Positions 45,319 through 53,991 of a DNA stretch of 64,000 nucleotides are shown in pieces (position 1 is the first letter of the stretch; every line of letters starts with the position of its first letter). The notes under the pieces were generated by a model that made no database searches, was not told the DNA's origin, and was given only the letters and a program-made list of their open reading frames with translations. The translations under genes were made by a program, and so were the position numbers. The stretch spans positions 1-64,000 of the forward strand of contig NZ_JQKD01000024.1 in assembly GCF_000745855.1 (NCBI RefSeq). The letters run 5' to 3'. This stretch comes from Xenophilus azovorans DSM 13620 (GTDB taxonomy: Bacteria; Pseudomonadota; Gammaproteobacteria; Burkholderiales; Burkholderiaceae_C).

Positions 45319-45430
45319 GGAGGCCGGCGCGGCGGCGATTCCAGTTGGTTATCGCAAAAGCCCATGATAGGCATGGCCGTACGCGCGGCGCCTCCTCACA
45401 ATCCCGGGCACATCCAGGAGACGAAGAGAG

Positions 45431-46420
45431 ATGATCGAAGCCCGCACACCCCTGCGGCGCCGGCTCGGGCGCATGGCCATCGGCCTGGCCCTGGCCTGCA
45501 GCGCCGCCGCTGCCTTCGCCCAGCAGGGCTACCCTTCGCGGCCGATCCGCGTGGTGGTGCCCTACCCGCCGGGCGGCAACACCGACATCATCGCGCGCGA
45601 CGTGATGAAGGAACTGTCGGCGCGGCTGGGCCAGCCGGTGGTGATCGACAACAAGCCCGGCGCCAACAGCATCCTCGGCACCGACATCGTCGCCAAGGCG
45701 TCCGCGGACGGCTATACGCTGGGCGTGGTCATCGGCGCCTACGCCAACAACGGCGCGCTGTACCGCAACCTGCCCTACCGCGCGGGCGACCTGGTGCCCG
45801 TCTCGCAACTGACCCGCACCTCGCTGGTGCTGGTGACCGCGCGCCCCGGGACGGCCTCGCTCGCCGACTTGGTCCATGCTGCCGGCGACCCGGCGGCGCC
45901 GCTGAGCTTCGCCAGCAGCGGCGTCGGCTCCGCCGCCCACCTGCTGGGCGAGCGCACGGCACGCGCGACGGGCATGAAGGCCGTGCTGCACGTGCCGTAC
46001 AAGGGCACGGCCGATGCGGCCGCGGACCTGGTGAGCGGGCGGGTCGGCTTCATGTTCGACGCCATCTCCGCCATGGGGCCGCAGATCCAGGCGGGCAAAC
46101 TCAAGGCGCTGGCGGTGACCGGCCAGGACCGCTCGCCGCTGCTGCCGGACGTGCCCAGCATGAAGGAGCTCGGCCACCCCGAGCTGGTGGCCTATGCTTG
46201 GGCCGGCGTGCTCGCGCCGGCGCACACGCCGCCGGCCATCGTCGAGCGGCTGGCAGGCGAGCTGTCCGCCGTGCTGAAGGACCCAGCCCTGCGCGCCAAG
46301 CTCGCCGCCATCAGCACCGAGGCGGTGGGCAGCACGCCGGCCGGATTCGCACGCTTCCTGGCCGAGGAGCAGAAGGTCAACGTCGACCTGATCCGCACCC
46401 TCGGGATCTCGCTGGACTGA
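45431..46420 (+). CDS. Bug/TctC-family substrate-binding protein (3 of 5)
   Basis: 329 residues with a signal peptide (MAIGLALACSAAAAFA cleaved before QQG). Fold segments are YPSRPIRVVVPYPPGG, NKPGANSILGTDIV and PYKGTADAAAD. It should carry a carboxylate in the periplasm. It precedes the AtuA-like gene by 4 bases, so the two are one unit with the divergent LysR gene. No transport membrane proteins are present. Confidence 0.88.
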   Translation: MIEARTPLRRRLGRMAIGLALACSAAAAFAQQGYPSRPIRVVVPYPPGGNTDIIARDVMKELSARLGQPVVIDNKPGANSILGTDIVAKASADGYTLGVVIGAYANNGALYRNLPYRAGDLVPVSQLTRTSLVLVTARPGTASLADLVHAAGDPAAPLSFASSGVGSAAHLLGERTARATGMKAVLHVPYKGTADAAADLVSGRVGFMFDAISAMGPQIQAGKLKALAVTGQDRSPLLPDVPSMKELGHPELVAYAWAGVLAPAHTPPAIVERLAGELSAVLKDPALRAKLAAISTEAVGSTPAGFARFLAEEQKVNVDLIRTLGISLD

Positions 46421-46424
46421 GCCG

Positions 46425-48203
46425 ATGGCACGCAAGACCGTCCGCATCGGCGGCGCCTGCGCCTTCATCGGCGACAGCGTGCTCGGCCCGCAGCAACTGG
46501 CCGACGTGCCGGGCATGGAGTACCTGGTGTTCGACTACCTGGCGGAGATGACGCTGTCGAGCTTCGCGCATGCGCGCAAGTCGAATCCCGCCGCCGGCTA
46601 TGCCGCCGACTTCGTCAACGTGGCGCTGCGCGCGGTGCTGCCGCGCTGCGTGCAGCGGGGCATCCGGCTGGTGGCCAATGCCGGCGGCCTCAACCCGCGT
46701 GGCTGCGCGCAGGCGATCGAGGCGCTGGCGCGCGAGCTGGGCTGCCGCGTGCGCGTCGCCTTCGTCGAGGGCGACGACTGCCTGGGCCTGATGCCGCAGC
46801 TGGCCGCCGAGGGCGCGGCGGACTTCTACACCGGCGCGCCCATGCCGCACGGGCTGGACAGCGCCAACGCCTACCTCGGCGCGGCGCCCATCGCGCGCGC
46901 GCTGGACAGGGGCGCGGACATCGTGGTCACGGGCCGCATCGTCGACAGCGCGGCCACGCTGGGCATCCTGATGCACGCGTTCGGCTGGGGCGCGGACGAC
47001 CTGGACGCGCTGGCCGCCGGTTCGCTGGCGGGCCACGTGCTCGAATGCGGCGCGCAGGCCACCGGCGGCATCTTCACCGACTGGGCGTCGGTCCCCGGCT
47101 GGGAGCGCATCGGCTACCCGTTCGTGGACTGCGAGGCCGACGGCCGCTTCGTGGTGGGCAAGCCCGAGGGCAGCGGCGGCCTGCTGACCACCGCCACGGT
47201 GGGCGAGCAGATCCTGTACGAGGTGGGCGATCCGCGCAGCTATGTGCTGCCCGACGTCGTCTGCGACTTCAGCCAGGTCCGCGTCACCCAGGAGGGCCCC
47301 GACCGCGTCCGGGTGGAAGGCGCGCGCGGCCGCCCGGCGCCGGCGGCGTACAAGGTGTCGGCCACCTACCAGCAGGGCTTCCGCTGCATCGCCTCGCTGT
47401 CCGTCTTCGGCATCGACGCCGTGCCGAAGGCGCGCCGCACCGGCGAGGCGCTGCTGGCACGGGTGCGCGCCATGCTGGCGGCCCAGGGGCTGGACGACTT
47501 CGAGAAGGCGAGCGTCACCGTGCTGGGCGCGGAGGACGGCTACGGCCCGCACGCCCGCGACGGCCGCCTGCGCGAGGCGGTGGTGCGCATCGCGGCCTTG
47601 CACGCGGATGCGGCGGCGCTGGCGCTGCTGGCGCGCGAGGCGCGTGCGGCCGGCGTCTCGTTCGCTCCGGGCACCACCAGCGGCAGCGCCCTGAACCTCA
47701 ACAGCAGCGCGCCGGTGGAGCCGCTGTACCGCCTGTTCTCGTGCCTGGTGGACAAGCATCGGCTGCCGCCGGCGCGCGTCGAACTGGACGGGCGCGTGGA
47801 AGAGGTGCCGGTGCCCGCCCCCGCGGCTGCCGCAACGTCACCGGAACCCGCGCCCGCCGGCGAGGCGGCCGCCACGCCGCGCTCCGACCGGCAGGTGCCG
47901 CTGATCGCCCTGGCGCACGCGCGCTCGGGCGACAAGGGCGACACGTCCAACATCGCCGTGCTCGCCCGGCGCCCGCAGGACCTGCCGCTGCTGCGCCGCG
48001 AGCTGACGCCGGAGCGCGTCGGCCGCCACCTGGCGCACCTGGTCAAGGGGTCGGTGTTCCGCTACGAGGTGCCGGGCCTGCACGCGCTGAACTTCCTGCT
48101 GCTGCAGTCGCTCGATGGCGGCGGCCCGACCTCGCTGCGCCCCGACCCGATGGGCAAGGGTTTGGCGCAGATGCTGCTGGAGATGCCGGTGCACGCGGAC
48201 TGA
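46425..48203 (+). CDS. AtuA-like protein (DUF1446 with C-terminal ferredoxin-like domain)
   Basis: 592 residues. The N-terminal DUF1446 domain (about 1-450) has IGGACAFIGDSVLGPQQLA, VANAGGLNPRGC and VVTGRIVDSAATLG. The C-terminal domain (about 485-592) has LAHARSGDKGDTSNIAVLAR, the AtuA-like ferredoxin-fold part. The two are joined by an Ala/Pro linker (PVPAPAAAATSPEPAPAG). AtuA is needed for growth on citronellol-type acyclic terpenes in Pseudomonas, but many homologues lie with Bug proteins and no terpene genes, as here. The reaction is unknown. Confidence 0.83.
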   Translation: MARKTVRIGGACAFIGDSVLGPQQLADVPGMEYLVFDYLAEMTLSSFAHARKSNPAAGYAADFVNVALRAVLPRCVQRGIRLVANAGGLNPRGCAQAIEALARELGCRVRVAFVEGDDCLGLMPQLAAEGAADFYTGAPMPHGLDSANAYLGAAPIARALDRGADIVVTGRIVDSAATLGILMHAFGWGADDLDALAAGSLAGHVLECGAQATGGIFTDWASVPGWERIGYPFVDCEADGRFVVGKPEGSGGLLTTATVGEQILYEVGDPRSYVLPDVVCDFSQVRVTQEGPDRVRVEGARGRPAPAAYKVSATYQQGFRCIASLSVFGIDAVPKARRTGEALLARVRAMLAAQGLDDFEKASVTVLGAEDGYGPHARDGRLREAVVRIAALHADAAALALLAREARAAGVSFAPGTTSGSALNLNSSAPVEPLYRLFSCLVDKHRLPPARVELDGRVEEVPVPAPAAAATSPEPAPAGEAAATPRSDRQVPLIALAHARSGDKGDTSNIAVLARRPQDLPLLRRELTPERVGRHLAHLVKGSVFRYEVPGLHALNFLLLQSLDGGGPTSLRPDPMGKGLAQMLLEMPVHAD

Positions 48204-48363
48204 GAAGCTGTGAACGAACCCGACATGCCCGCTCATCCCGCCCAAAGGCACGCACTCATCGTTGCAAATGCTCGCCATAGCCCGAGCTATGGCTGCGCCT
48301 TGCGCCTCGATTGCGCACCTTTGGACGGTCTGCTCGGCCACGCCGGATTCATTCACAGCTTCT
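48203..48363. mobile_element. MITE-like inverted-repeat element, 161 bp
   Basis: The ends AGAAGCTGTGAACGAACCCG (from 48203) and the reverse complement of 48342-48363 match at 19 of 22 positions. Inside are a second nested pair (CCAAAGG near 48242 against CCTTTGG near 48319) and a perfect central hairpin GCCATAGC-CCGA-GCTATGGC (48274-48293). It codes for nothing and touches the AtuA-like stop. It may be a non-autonomous element or a large hairpin acting as a terminator between convergent genes. Confidence 0.6.
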
Positions 48364-48378
48364 GAAGCCGCGCACGCC

Positions 48379-49659
48379 TCAGGCCAGGATCGCGCCGGCC
48401 TCGCTCAAGGCCGCGCGCAGCGCCCCCGCCTGCACGCCGCGCGCGGCATCGTCGCCGGCCGCCGCCATCGCTGCAGCAGTCCCTGCGGCCTGCCCCACCG
48501 CCATGGAAATCGTCATGACCCGCACGGCGGCCAGCGCCTGGTGGGTCGCCGAGATGCCCCGGCCGGCCACCAGCGCGTTGTCCAGGCCCGCCGGGCAGAG
48601 GCTGCGGTAGGGGATCTGGTAAGCGTGGTCGTCGCCCAGCGCCGCGTATTCCAGCTCGCCCCCCGCAGCCGGATGGATGTCGATCGGGTACGCGCCCGCG
48701 GCGATCGCGTCCTCGAACGCGGCCGGCGCCAGCAGGTCGCCGGCCGTCAGCACGTGGTCGCCCTGCACCCGGCGCGTCTCGCGCACGCCCACCTGCGTGC
48801 CGAAGGCCAGCAGCCGCCCGGCATCGCAGCCCGGCACCTGCTCGCGCAGGTACTGCGCGGCGCGCCAGGCCTGCCGGCGGCCCTCGACCTCGGCGCGCCC
48901 CAGCGCCAGCGCATCGGTCGCGTCGACGGCCAGGCGGCTGATGTTGAACCAGCCGTCCTGCGAGAACGGATCGCGCGCCACGTGCAGCGCCGCGCGCGCC
49001 AGGGCGCCCGCCTCGTAGCCGCGCCGCGCCAGCGCGGCCAGCTCGGCGGGCGGCAGCGCGTCCAGCCGCCCGAAGTCGATCGGCCCGAAGCGGAACATCA
49101 TCGTCGCCGGCTGCAGCGATTCGTCGTCGCCGAGGGCAAGGAAGGCCGCGCCCGCCTTCTGCATCGCGTCCATGTCGCCCGAGGCGTCCACCACTACGCA
49201 GGGCCGGATCTCCACCACGCCGCCCTTGGTCAACGCGCGCGCCCGCGCGATGCGGCGCCCTTCGCGCTCCACGTCCAGCAGGCTCGCGTGCAGCAGCAGT
49301 TGCACGCCCGCCTCGGTGGCCATGTCGTCCAGCACCAGCTTGAGCACCTCGGGCGCGTATTCCACGCGGTCCATGCGGTGCCCGGTGGACATGACGAAGA
49401 CCTCGTGCGCGGCGGCGGCGCCGTAGGCGCGAAGCCGCTCGACCACCTCCTGCGCCAGCCCCGCCACCACCCGGCGCCCGCCGGCCGTCTGCCAGGAGTT
49501 GAACTGCGCGACCGCGCCGGCCGTCGCGTTGCCGCCGAGGAAGCCGTAGCGCTCCAGCAGCAGCACGCGCGCGCCGCGGCGGCCCGCCGCGACGGCCGCC
49601 ATCGCGCCGGCCACCCCGCCGCCGCACACCAGCACGTCGGCCTGCATCGGCTGCGCCAT
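48379..49659 (-). CDS. FAD-dependent oxidoreductase (FAD_oxidored type)
   Basis: 426 residues. FAD binding is shown by VLVCGGGVAGAMAAVAAGRRG near the N-terminus, followed by LLERYGFLGGNATAGAV, and the Asp in VVVDASGDMDAM. The C-terminal part has ALVAGRGISATHQALAAVRVM. This fits the PF12831 group, related to fumarate reductase flavoproteins, whose substrates are mostly unknown. The Bug gene lies 3 bases upstream on the same strand, so the ligand of that protein may be its substrate. Confidence 0.82.
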   Translation of the reverse strand: MAQPMQADVLVCGGGVAGAMAAVAAGRRGARVLLLERYGFLGGNATAGAVAQFNSWQTAGGRRVVAGLAQEVVERLRAYGAAAAHEVFVMSTGHRMDRVEYAPEVLKLVLDDMATEAGVQLLLHASLLDVEREGRRIARARALTKGGVVEIRPCVVVDASGDMDAMQKAGAAFLALGDDESLQPATMMFRFGPIDFGRLDALPPAELAALARRGYEAGALARAALHVARDPFSQDGWFNISRLAVDATDALALGRAEVEGRRQAWRAAQYLREQVPGCDAGRLLAFGTQVGVRETRRVQGDHVLTAGDLLAPAAFEDAIAAGAYPIDIHPAAGGELEYAALGDDHAYQIPYRSLCPAGLDNALVAGRGISATHQALAAVRVMTISMAVGQAAGTAAAMAAAGDDAARGVQAGALRAALSEAGAILA

Positions 49660-49662
49660 CGA

Positions 49663-50643
49663 TCAGCCCACCTTGATGCCGCGCTCGCGGATCACGGCCG
49701 CATAGCGGGCCGTCTCGTCCTGCAGGAAGCGCGCGGTCGCCTGCCGGCTCATGACGAACGGCGCCACGTTCTGCGCGGCGAAGCGGCTCTTGACCGTGTC
49801 GGAGGCCAGCGCCTGGCCGAGCAGGGTCTCCAGCTTCGCCAGGCCGTCCGCAGGGATGGTGTCCCTGGGCGCCAGCAGGGCCGCCCAGCCCTGCACCTCG
49901 AGCGCCGGATAGCCCAGCGAGCGCAGCGTCGGCACGCCCGGCAGTTCCGCCGCCGGCTGCGGCGACGACACGGCCAGCGCGCGCAGGCGGCCGGACTGGA
50001 TGTGCGGCGCCACGCTGGGCAGGTTGAGGAAGCCGAAGTCCACCAGGCCGCTGATCATCTCCGGCAGCAGCGCGCTCTCGCCCTTGTAGGCCACCGGCGT
50101 GATCTGCACGCCGGCCTGCCCGGCGAAGATCTCGGAGGTCAGGTGCGCCAGCGAGCCGTTGCCGCTGTTGCCCGCCGCCATGCCCGGCTTGCGCTTCGCC
50201 AGCGCGATCAGGTCCTTGAGCGATTTGGCCTCGGAGCCGGCCGGCACCACCAGCACCAGCGGCTGCGCCGAGACCATGCCGATGGCGTCGAAGTCGCGCA
50301 CCGGGTCGTAGCCGGCCTGCGGGTTCAGCGACGCGTTGATGAGCATGCTGTTGCTGGCCATCAGCAGCGTGTGGCCGTCGCGCGCCTGCGCCGCGGCGGT
50401 GACGCCGATGACGCTGCCCGCGCCCGGCTTGTTCTCCACGATCACGCCCTGCCCCAGCCCGGGCGCGAACAGGTCGGCCAGGACGCGGGCGGAGGAGTCG
50501 GCCCCGCCGCCGGGCGCGAAGGGCACGATGATGCGCACGGAGCGGGACGGCCACGGCGCGGCCGCGGCGGCGCGGCCCGCGAACGCGGCGGCCGCCAGCC
50601 CGGCCAGCACGGCCCGGCGGGAAAGAGCGGAAGAGTTCATCAC
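49663..50643 (-). CDS. Bug/TctC-family substrate-binding protein (4 of 5)
   Basis: 326 residues with a Tat-like N-terminus (SALSRRAVLAGLAAAAFAGRAAA) and the fold motifs WPSRSVRIIVPFAPGG, NKPGAGSVIGVTAA and AYKGESALLPE. The twin Arg (SRRAVL) before the hydrophobic stretch is unusual among the five Bug proteins here and may mean Tat export. It pairs with the FAD oxidoreductase downstream and the divergent LysR gene. Confidence 0.87.
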   Translation of the reverse strand: MMNSSALSRRAVLAGLAAAAFAGRAAAAAPWPSRSVRIIVPFAPGGGADSSARVLADLFAPGLGQGVIVENKPGAGSVIGVTAAAQARDGHTLLMASNSMLINASLNPQAGYDPVRDFDAIGMVSAQPLVLVVPAGSEAKSLKDLIALAKRKPGMAAGNSGNGSLAHLTSEIFAGQAGVQITPVAYKGESALLPEMISGLVDFGFLNLPSVAPHIQSGRLRALAVSSPQPAAELPGVPTLRSLGYPALEVQGWAALLAPRDTIPADGLAKLETLLGQALASDTVKSRFAAQNVAPFVMSRQATARFLQDETARYAAVIRERGIKVG

Positions 50644-50725
50644 CTCGTGTGTCTCCTGGTGTCGATCAGGTGCGGATGATCCCTTCCGCCGCCCATAGCA
50701 TCAAATACCAATCCTCGGCCATCTC

Positions 50726-50740
50726 ATAACATCACGTTAT
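50726..50740. promoter_or_regulatory. candidate LysR operator
   Basis: ATAAC-ATCAC-GTTAT is a perfect 5+5 dyad in the 115-base gap between the divergent Bug and LysR genes, 19 bases before the LysR start. Its place and form suit autoregulation by the LysR protein. Confidence 0.4.
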
Positions 50741-50758
50741 CCCGTCCCGGAGCACGCC

Positions 50759-51661
50759 ATGAACCTGAGGCAGATCGAGGTATTCCGCGCCGTCATGCAG
50801 GCGGGCTCCGTCACCGACGCCGCGCGCCTGCTGCACGTGTCACAGCCGGGCGTCAGCCGCATGCTGGGGCACATCGAGCTGCAGCTGGGGCTGAGGCTGT
50901 TCGAGCGCAGCCACGGCAGGCTGCGCCCCACGCCCGAGGCGCGGGCGCTGCATGCCGAGGTCGAGCGCGTCTACCAGGGCGTGCAGCGCATCGAGCAGCG
51001 GGCGCACGACCTCAAGGCGGGCAGCGGCCTCGCGCTGCGCGTGCTCGCCAGCCCCAGCACGGCGCTGGAGGTCGTGCCGCGCGCCGTCTCGCAACTGGCG
51101 CTGCGCTTCCCGACGGCGCGCATCTACATGGAGACGCAACTGGTGCGCGAGATGGTGGGCCAGCTCACCCGCCACGAGGCGGACGTGGCCGTGTCCACCC
51201 TGCCGATCGACCACCCGCTGCTGACGGGGCAAGTGGTCGGCCGCTGGTCGCTGGCCTGCGTGTTCAGGCCCGACCACCCGCTGGCCGCGCGGCGCAGCAT
51301 CTCGCTGCGGCAACTGAAGGACGAGCGCCTGATCGCCTTCAGCCCCGACACGCCCCAGGGCAAGCTGATCGCGCAGCACTGGCAGGACGACGAGCTGTCC
51401 CGCAGCGCCCGGATCGAGGTCCGCTCGGGCCAGGTGGCCTGCGCACTCGCGGCCTGCGGCGCCGGCGTCGCGGTCGTGGACGAACTCAGCGCGCGCGCCT
51501 GGAACAGCGACCGGCTGGCCTGCCGCCCCCTGCGCGCGAGCCCCTCCCATCGCGTCTTCGTCGTGCGGCACGCGCACGAGCCGCAGTCCGGCCTGGCGCT
51601 GGCCTTTCAGCAGGAGGTGGAGCGAGCGCTGCGGGCCGTGGCCCCGGCCGGCCGGGCCTGA
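50759..51661 (+). CDS. LysR-type regulator
   Basis: 300 residues with MNLRQIEVFRAVMQAGSVTDAARLLHVSQPGVSRMLGHIE as the winged helix. The effector domain begins near 90. Divergent from the Bug/FAD oxidoreductase unit, which it probably controls. It converges with the Sir2 gene, leaving 14 bases between stops. Confidence 0.87.
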   Translation: MNLRQIEVFRAVMQAGSVTDAARLLHVSQPGVSRMLGHIELQLGLRLFERSHGRLRPTPEARALHAEVERVYQGVQRIEQRAHDLKAGSGLALRVLASPSTALEVVPRAVSQLALRFPTARIYMETQLVREMVGQLTRHEADVAVSTLPIDHPLLTGQVVGRWSLACVFRPDHPLAARRSISLRQLKDERLIAFSPDTPQGKLIAQHWQDDELSRSARIEVRSGQVACALAACGAGVAVVDELSARAWNSDRLACRPLRASPSHRVFVVRHAHEPQSGLALAFQQEVERALRAVAPAGRA

Positions 51662-51675
51662 GCGGCACGCAGGGC

Positions 51676-52521
51676 TCAGGCGGCGGCGGGCACGGTGCGC
51701 TGCACGGCCCGCGCCAGCGCTTCCAGCGCCTCGCCGCAGGGCGCCTGCACCTTCAGCGCCAGCAGCTCGTCGGCCCGCGTGCGCCCCAGGTTGACGGCCG
51801 CCACCGGCCGGCCCGCAGCCGCCGCGGCCTGCACGAAGCGAAAGCCCGAATACACCATCAGGGAGGAGCCGGCCACCAGCACCGCGTCGCAGCCGCGGAC
51901 CGCCGCCATGCCGGCCTCGACGCGTTCGCGCGGCACGCTTTCGCCGAAGAACACCACGTCCGGCTTGAGCAGCCCGCCGCAGGCGGCGCAGGCCGGCACG
52001 CGGAAGGCGTCGAAGGCGTGCCCTTCCAGGTCCGCGTCGCCGTCGGGCGCGATGCCGGCCTCCAGCGCCGCCCAGTCGGGGTTGAGGGCGAGCAGCTCGT
52101 CCTGCAGCACGGCGCGCGGCAGGCGGGCCTCGCAGGCCATGCAACGCACCGTGTCGATGCGGCCGTGCAGGTCCAGCACGCGGCGGCTGCCTGCGGCATG
52201 GTGCAGGCCGTCCACGTTCTGCGTCAGCACCAGCGCGACGCGGCCGGCCTGTTCGAGCTGCGCCAGCGCCCGATGGGCCGCGCCGGGGTGCGCCCGCCCC
52301 ATCACCCGCCAGCCGACCAGGCTGCGCGCCCAGTAGCGCCGCCGCACCGCCTCGCTGCCCATGAAGGCCCGGAAGTCCACCGGCGGGCTGCGCTTCCAGT
52401 CGCCGTTGGCGTCGCGGTAGTCGGGGATGCCGGACTCGGTGCTCACCCCCGCCCCGGTGAGCACCACCAGGCGCGGGTGGCGCAGCGCGAAGTCGGTCAG
52501 GGCGTCGAAGGGCGTGGACAT
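51676..52521 (-). CDS. Sir2-family NAD-dependent deacylase
   Basis: 281 residues. NAD site: VLTGAGVSTESGIPDYRD and LTQNVDGLHHAAGS, with the catalytic His in LDLHGRID. Zinc Cys pairs are CMAC and CAAC. It should remove acyl groups from protein Lys in the cytoplasm. The ATG at 52521 is preferred because family homology begins at STPFDALTDF; the frame is open to 52665, but that part reaches into the opposite PPK2 gene. It is divergent from ppk2 with 103 bases between starts. Confidence 0.88.
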   Translation of the reverse strand: MSTPFDALTDFALRHPRLVVLTGAGVSTESGIPDYRDANGDWKRSPPVDFRAFMGSEAVRRRYWARSLVGWRVMGRAHPGAAHRALAQLEQAGRVALVLTQNVDGLHHAAGSRRVLDLHGRIDTVRCMACEARLPRAVLQDELLALNPDWAALEAGIAPDGDADLEGHAFDAFRVPACAACGGLLKPDVVFFGESVPRERVEAGMAAVRGCDAVLVAGSSLMVYSGFRFVQAAAAAGRPVAAVNLGRTRADELLALKVQAPCGEALEALARAVQRTVPAAA

Positions 52522-52624
52522 GGCCCGCAGCATACGGCGCCGGCTGACAGCCATCCGCGCGCATGGCGTCACCGCGGTGTCATGCGCGGCGGCGATGATC
52601 CGGGAACATGTACCCGGAGTCACC

Positions 52625-53551
52625 ATGAACGCATTCAGCGGCCAGGACGAGCTGGTCGAGCGCATCCGCCGCGACCTGATCGACGGCTACGACGAGGAAC
52701 TGGAGCTGGAGATCGAGGACCGCACGCCCGACGAGGCGCTGGCCGCGCTCGAGGGCCGGCCGCAGGAGGGCCGGTCCGCCAGCGAGCGGCTGCACTACTT
52801 CCGCAGCCTGTTCGCGCTGCAGCGCGAGCTGGTCAAGCTGCAGGACTGGGTGGCGCAGACGAAGCAGAAGGTCGTGATCATCTTCGAGGGCCGCGACGCG
52901 GCCGGCAAGGGCGGCGCCATCAAGCGCGTGACGCAGCGCCTGAACCCGCGCCACTGCCGCGTGGTCGCCCTGCCCGCGCCGAACGACCGCGAGCGCACGC
53001 AGTGGTACTTCCAGCGCTACGCGGCGCACCTGCCGGCCGGCGGCGAGATCGTGATCTTCGACCGCAGCTGGTACAACCGCGCCGGCGTCGAGCGGGTGAT
53101 GGGCTTCTGCACCGAGGACGAGGTGGAGGAGTTCTTCCGCTCCGTGCCGGAGTTCGAGCGCATGCTGGTGCGCTCGGGCATCAAGCTCATCAAGTACTGG
53201 TTCTCCATCACCGACGAGGAGCAGCACCTGCGCTTCCTCGGCCGCATCCACGACCCGCTCAAGCAGTGGAAGCTCAGCCCGATGGACCTGGAAAGCCGCC
53301 GCCGCTGGGAAGACTACACCGCCGCCAAGGAGACGATGCTGGAGCGCACCCACATCCCCGAGGCGCCGTGGTGGATCGTGCAGGCGGTGGACAAGAAGAA
53401 GGCGCGCCTGAACTGCATCGCGCACCTGCTGGCGCAGTTCGACTACAGCGAGGTCGAGCGCCCCGCCATCGTGCTGCCCGAGCGCGAGCGCCGGCCCGAC
53501 TACGCCCGCCACCCGGTGCCCGCCGACATGTACGTGCCGGAGCAATACTGA
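52625..53551 (+). CDS. ppk2: polyphosphate kinase 2
   Basis: 308 residues. Walker A is EGRDAAGKGGAIK (88-100) and Walker B is FDRSWYNRAGVE (145-155). The acidic N-terminus (DEELELEIEDRTPDEAL) is typical of class I PPK2. The enzyme moves phosphate between polyphosphate and nucleoside diphosphates or monophosphates. A GGAG site precedes the ATG at 52625. It stands alone. Confidence 0.93.
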   Translation: MNAFSGQDELVERIRRDLIDGYDEELELEIEDRTPDEALAALEGRPQEGRSASERLHYFRSLFALQRELVKLQDWVAQTKQKVVIIFEGRDAAGKGGAIKRVTQRLNPRHCRVVALPAPNDRERTQWYFQRYAAHLPAGGEIVIFDRSWYNRAGVERVMGFCTEDEVEEFFRSVPEFERMLVRSGIKLIKYWFSITDEEQHLRFLGRIHDPLKQWKLSPMDLESRRRWEDYTAAKETMLERTHIPEAPWWIVQAVDKKKARLNCIAHLLAQFDYSEVERPAIVLPERERRPDYARHPVPADMYVPEQY

Positions 53552-53667
53552 AGTCCGCACCGCACAGCCGCGCAGCGCGGCCCTACGCAAGGGATGTGTG
53601 GCGTGCAAGTCACGCGCGAGGGTTGTCACGAACACGCGCCGCGCGGCGCCGATGGCATCGTGCCGCC

Positions 53668-53988
53668 ATGACGCTGCGACGCCTGCTTACCGTGCTGGCC
53701 GCCGGCCTGCTCGCGGCCTGCGACGCCGGCAGCGGCTTCGGCGCTTCGCCGATGGCCGCCGCCGTGGTGCCGGGCCAGCGCGGCGCCGCGCCGGCCGAGG
53801 CCAACATGGCCTGCATCGGCGCCGGCGCCAAGGCCTTCGGCCGGCCCTGGCAGACCATCGTGCTGGGCGGCTCGCGCCCCGTCCGCCAGGGCGGCTACGA
53901 AGTGCAGATCACCAGCGGCCACGACCGCGCCCAGGCCGTGTGCACCGTCACCGGCGGCGGCCGGGTGCTGCGGCTGGACCCGGCCTGA
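53668..53988 (+). CDS. small predicted lipoprotein
   Basis: 106 residues. The N-terminus MTLRRLLTVLAAGLLAACDAG has a clear lipobox (LAAC, Cys18), so it should be lipidated. The mature part has two Cys (MACIG, AVCTV) that could form a disulfide, and no fold I recognise. Asp at +2 (CDAG) would favour inner-membrane retention under the Lol rule. It converges with the MBL gene, 3 bases from stop to stop. The 53552-53667 gap before it shows nothing clear. Confidence 0.65.
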   Translation: MTLRRLLTVLAAGLLAACDAGSGFGASPMAAAVVPGQRGAAPAEANMACIGAGAKAFGRPWQTIVLGGSRPVRQGGYEVQITSGHDRAQAVCTVTGGGRVLRLDPA

Positions 53989-53991
53989 CGC

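Noticed and set aside
45290-45374. Longer LysR N-terminus with a run of Phe residues.
   Set aside because: It only arises from the CTT repeat; LysR homology starts exactly at MQIKDVQWF.
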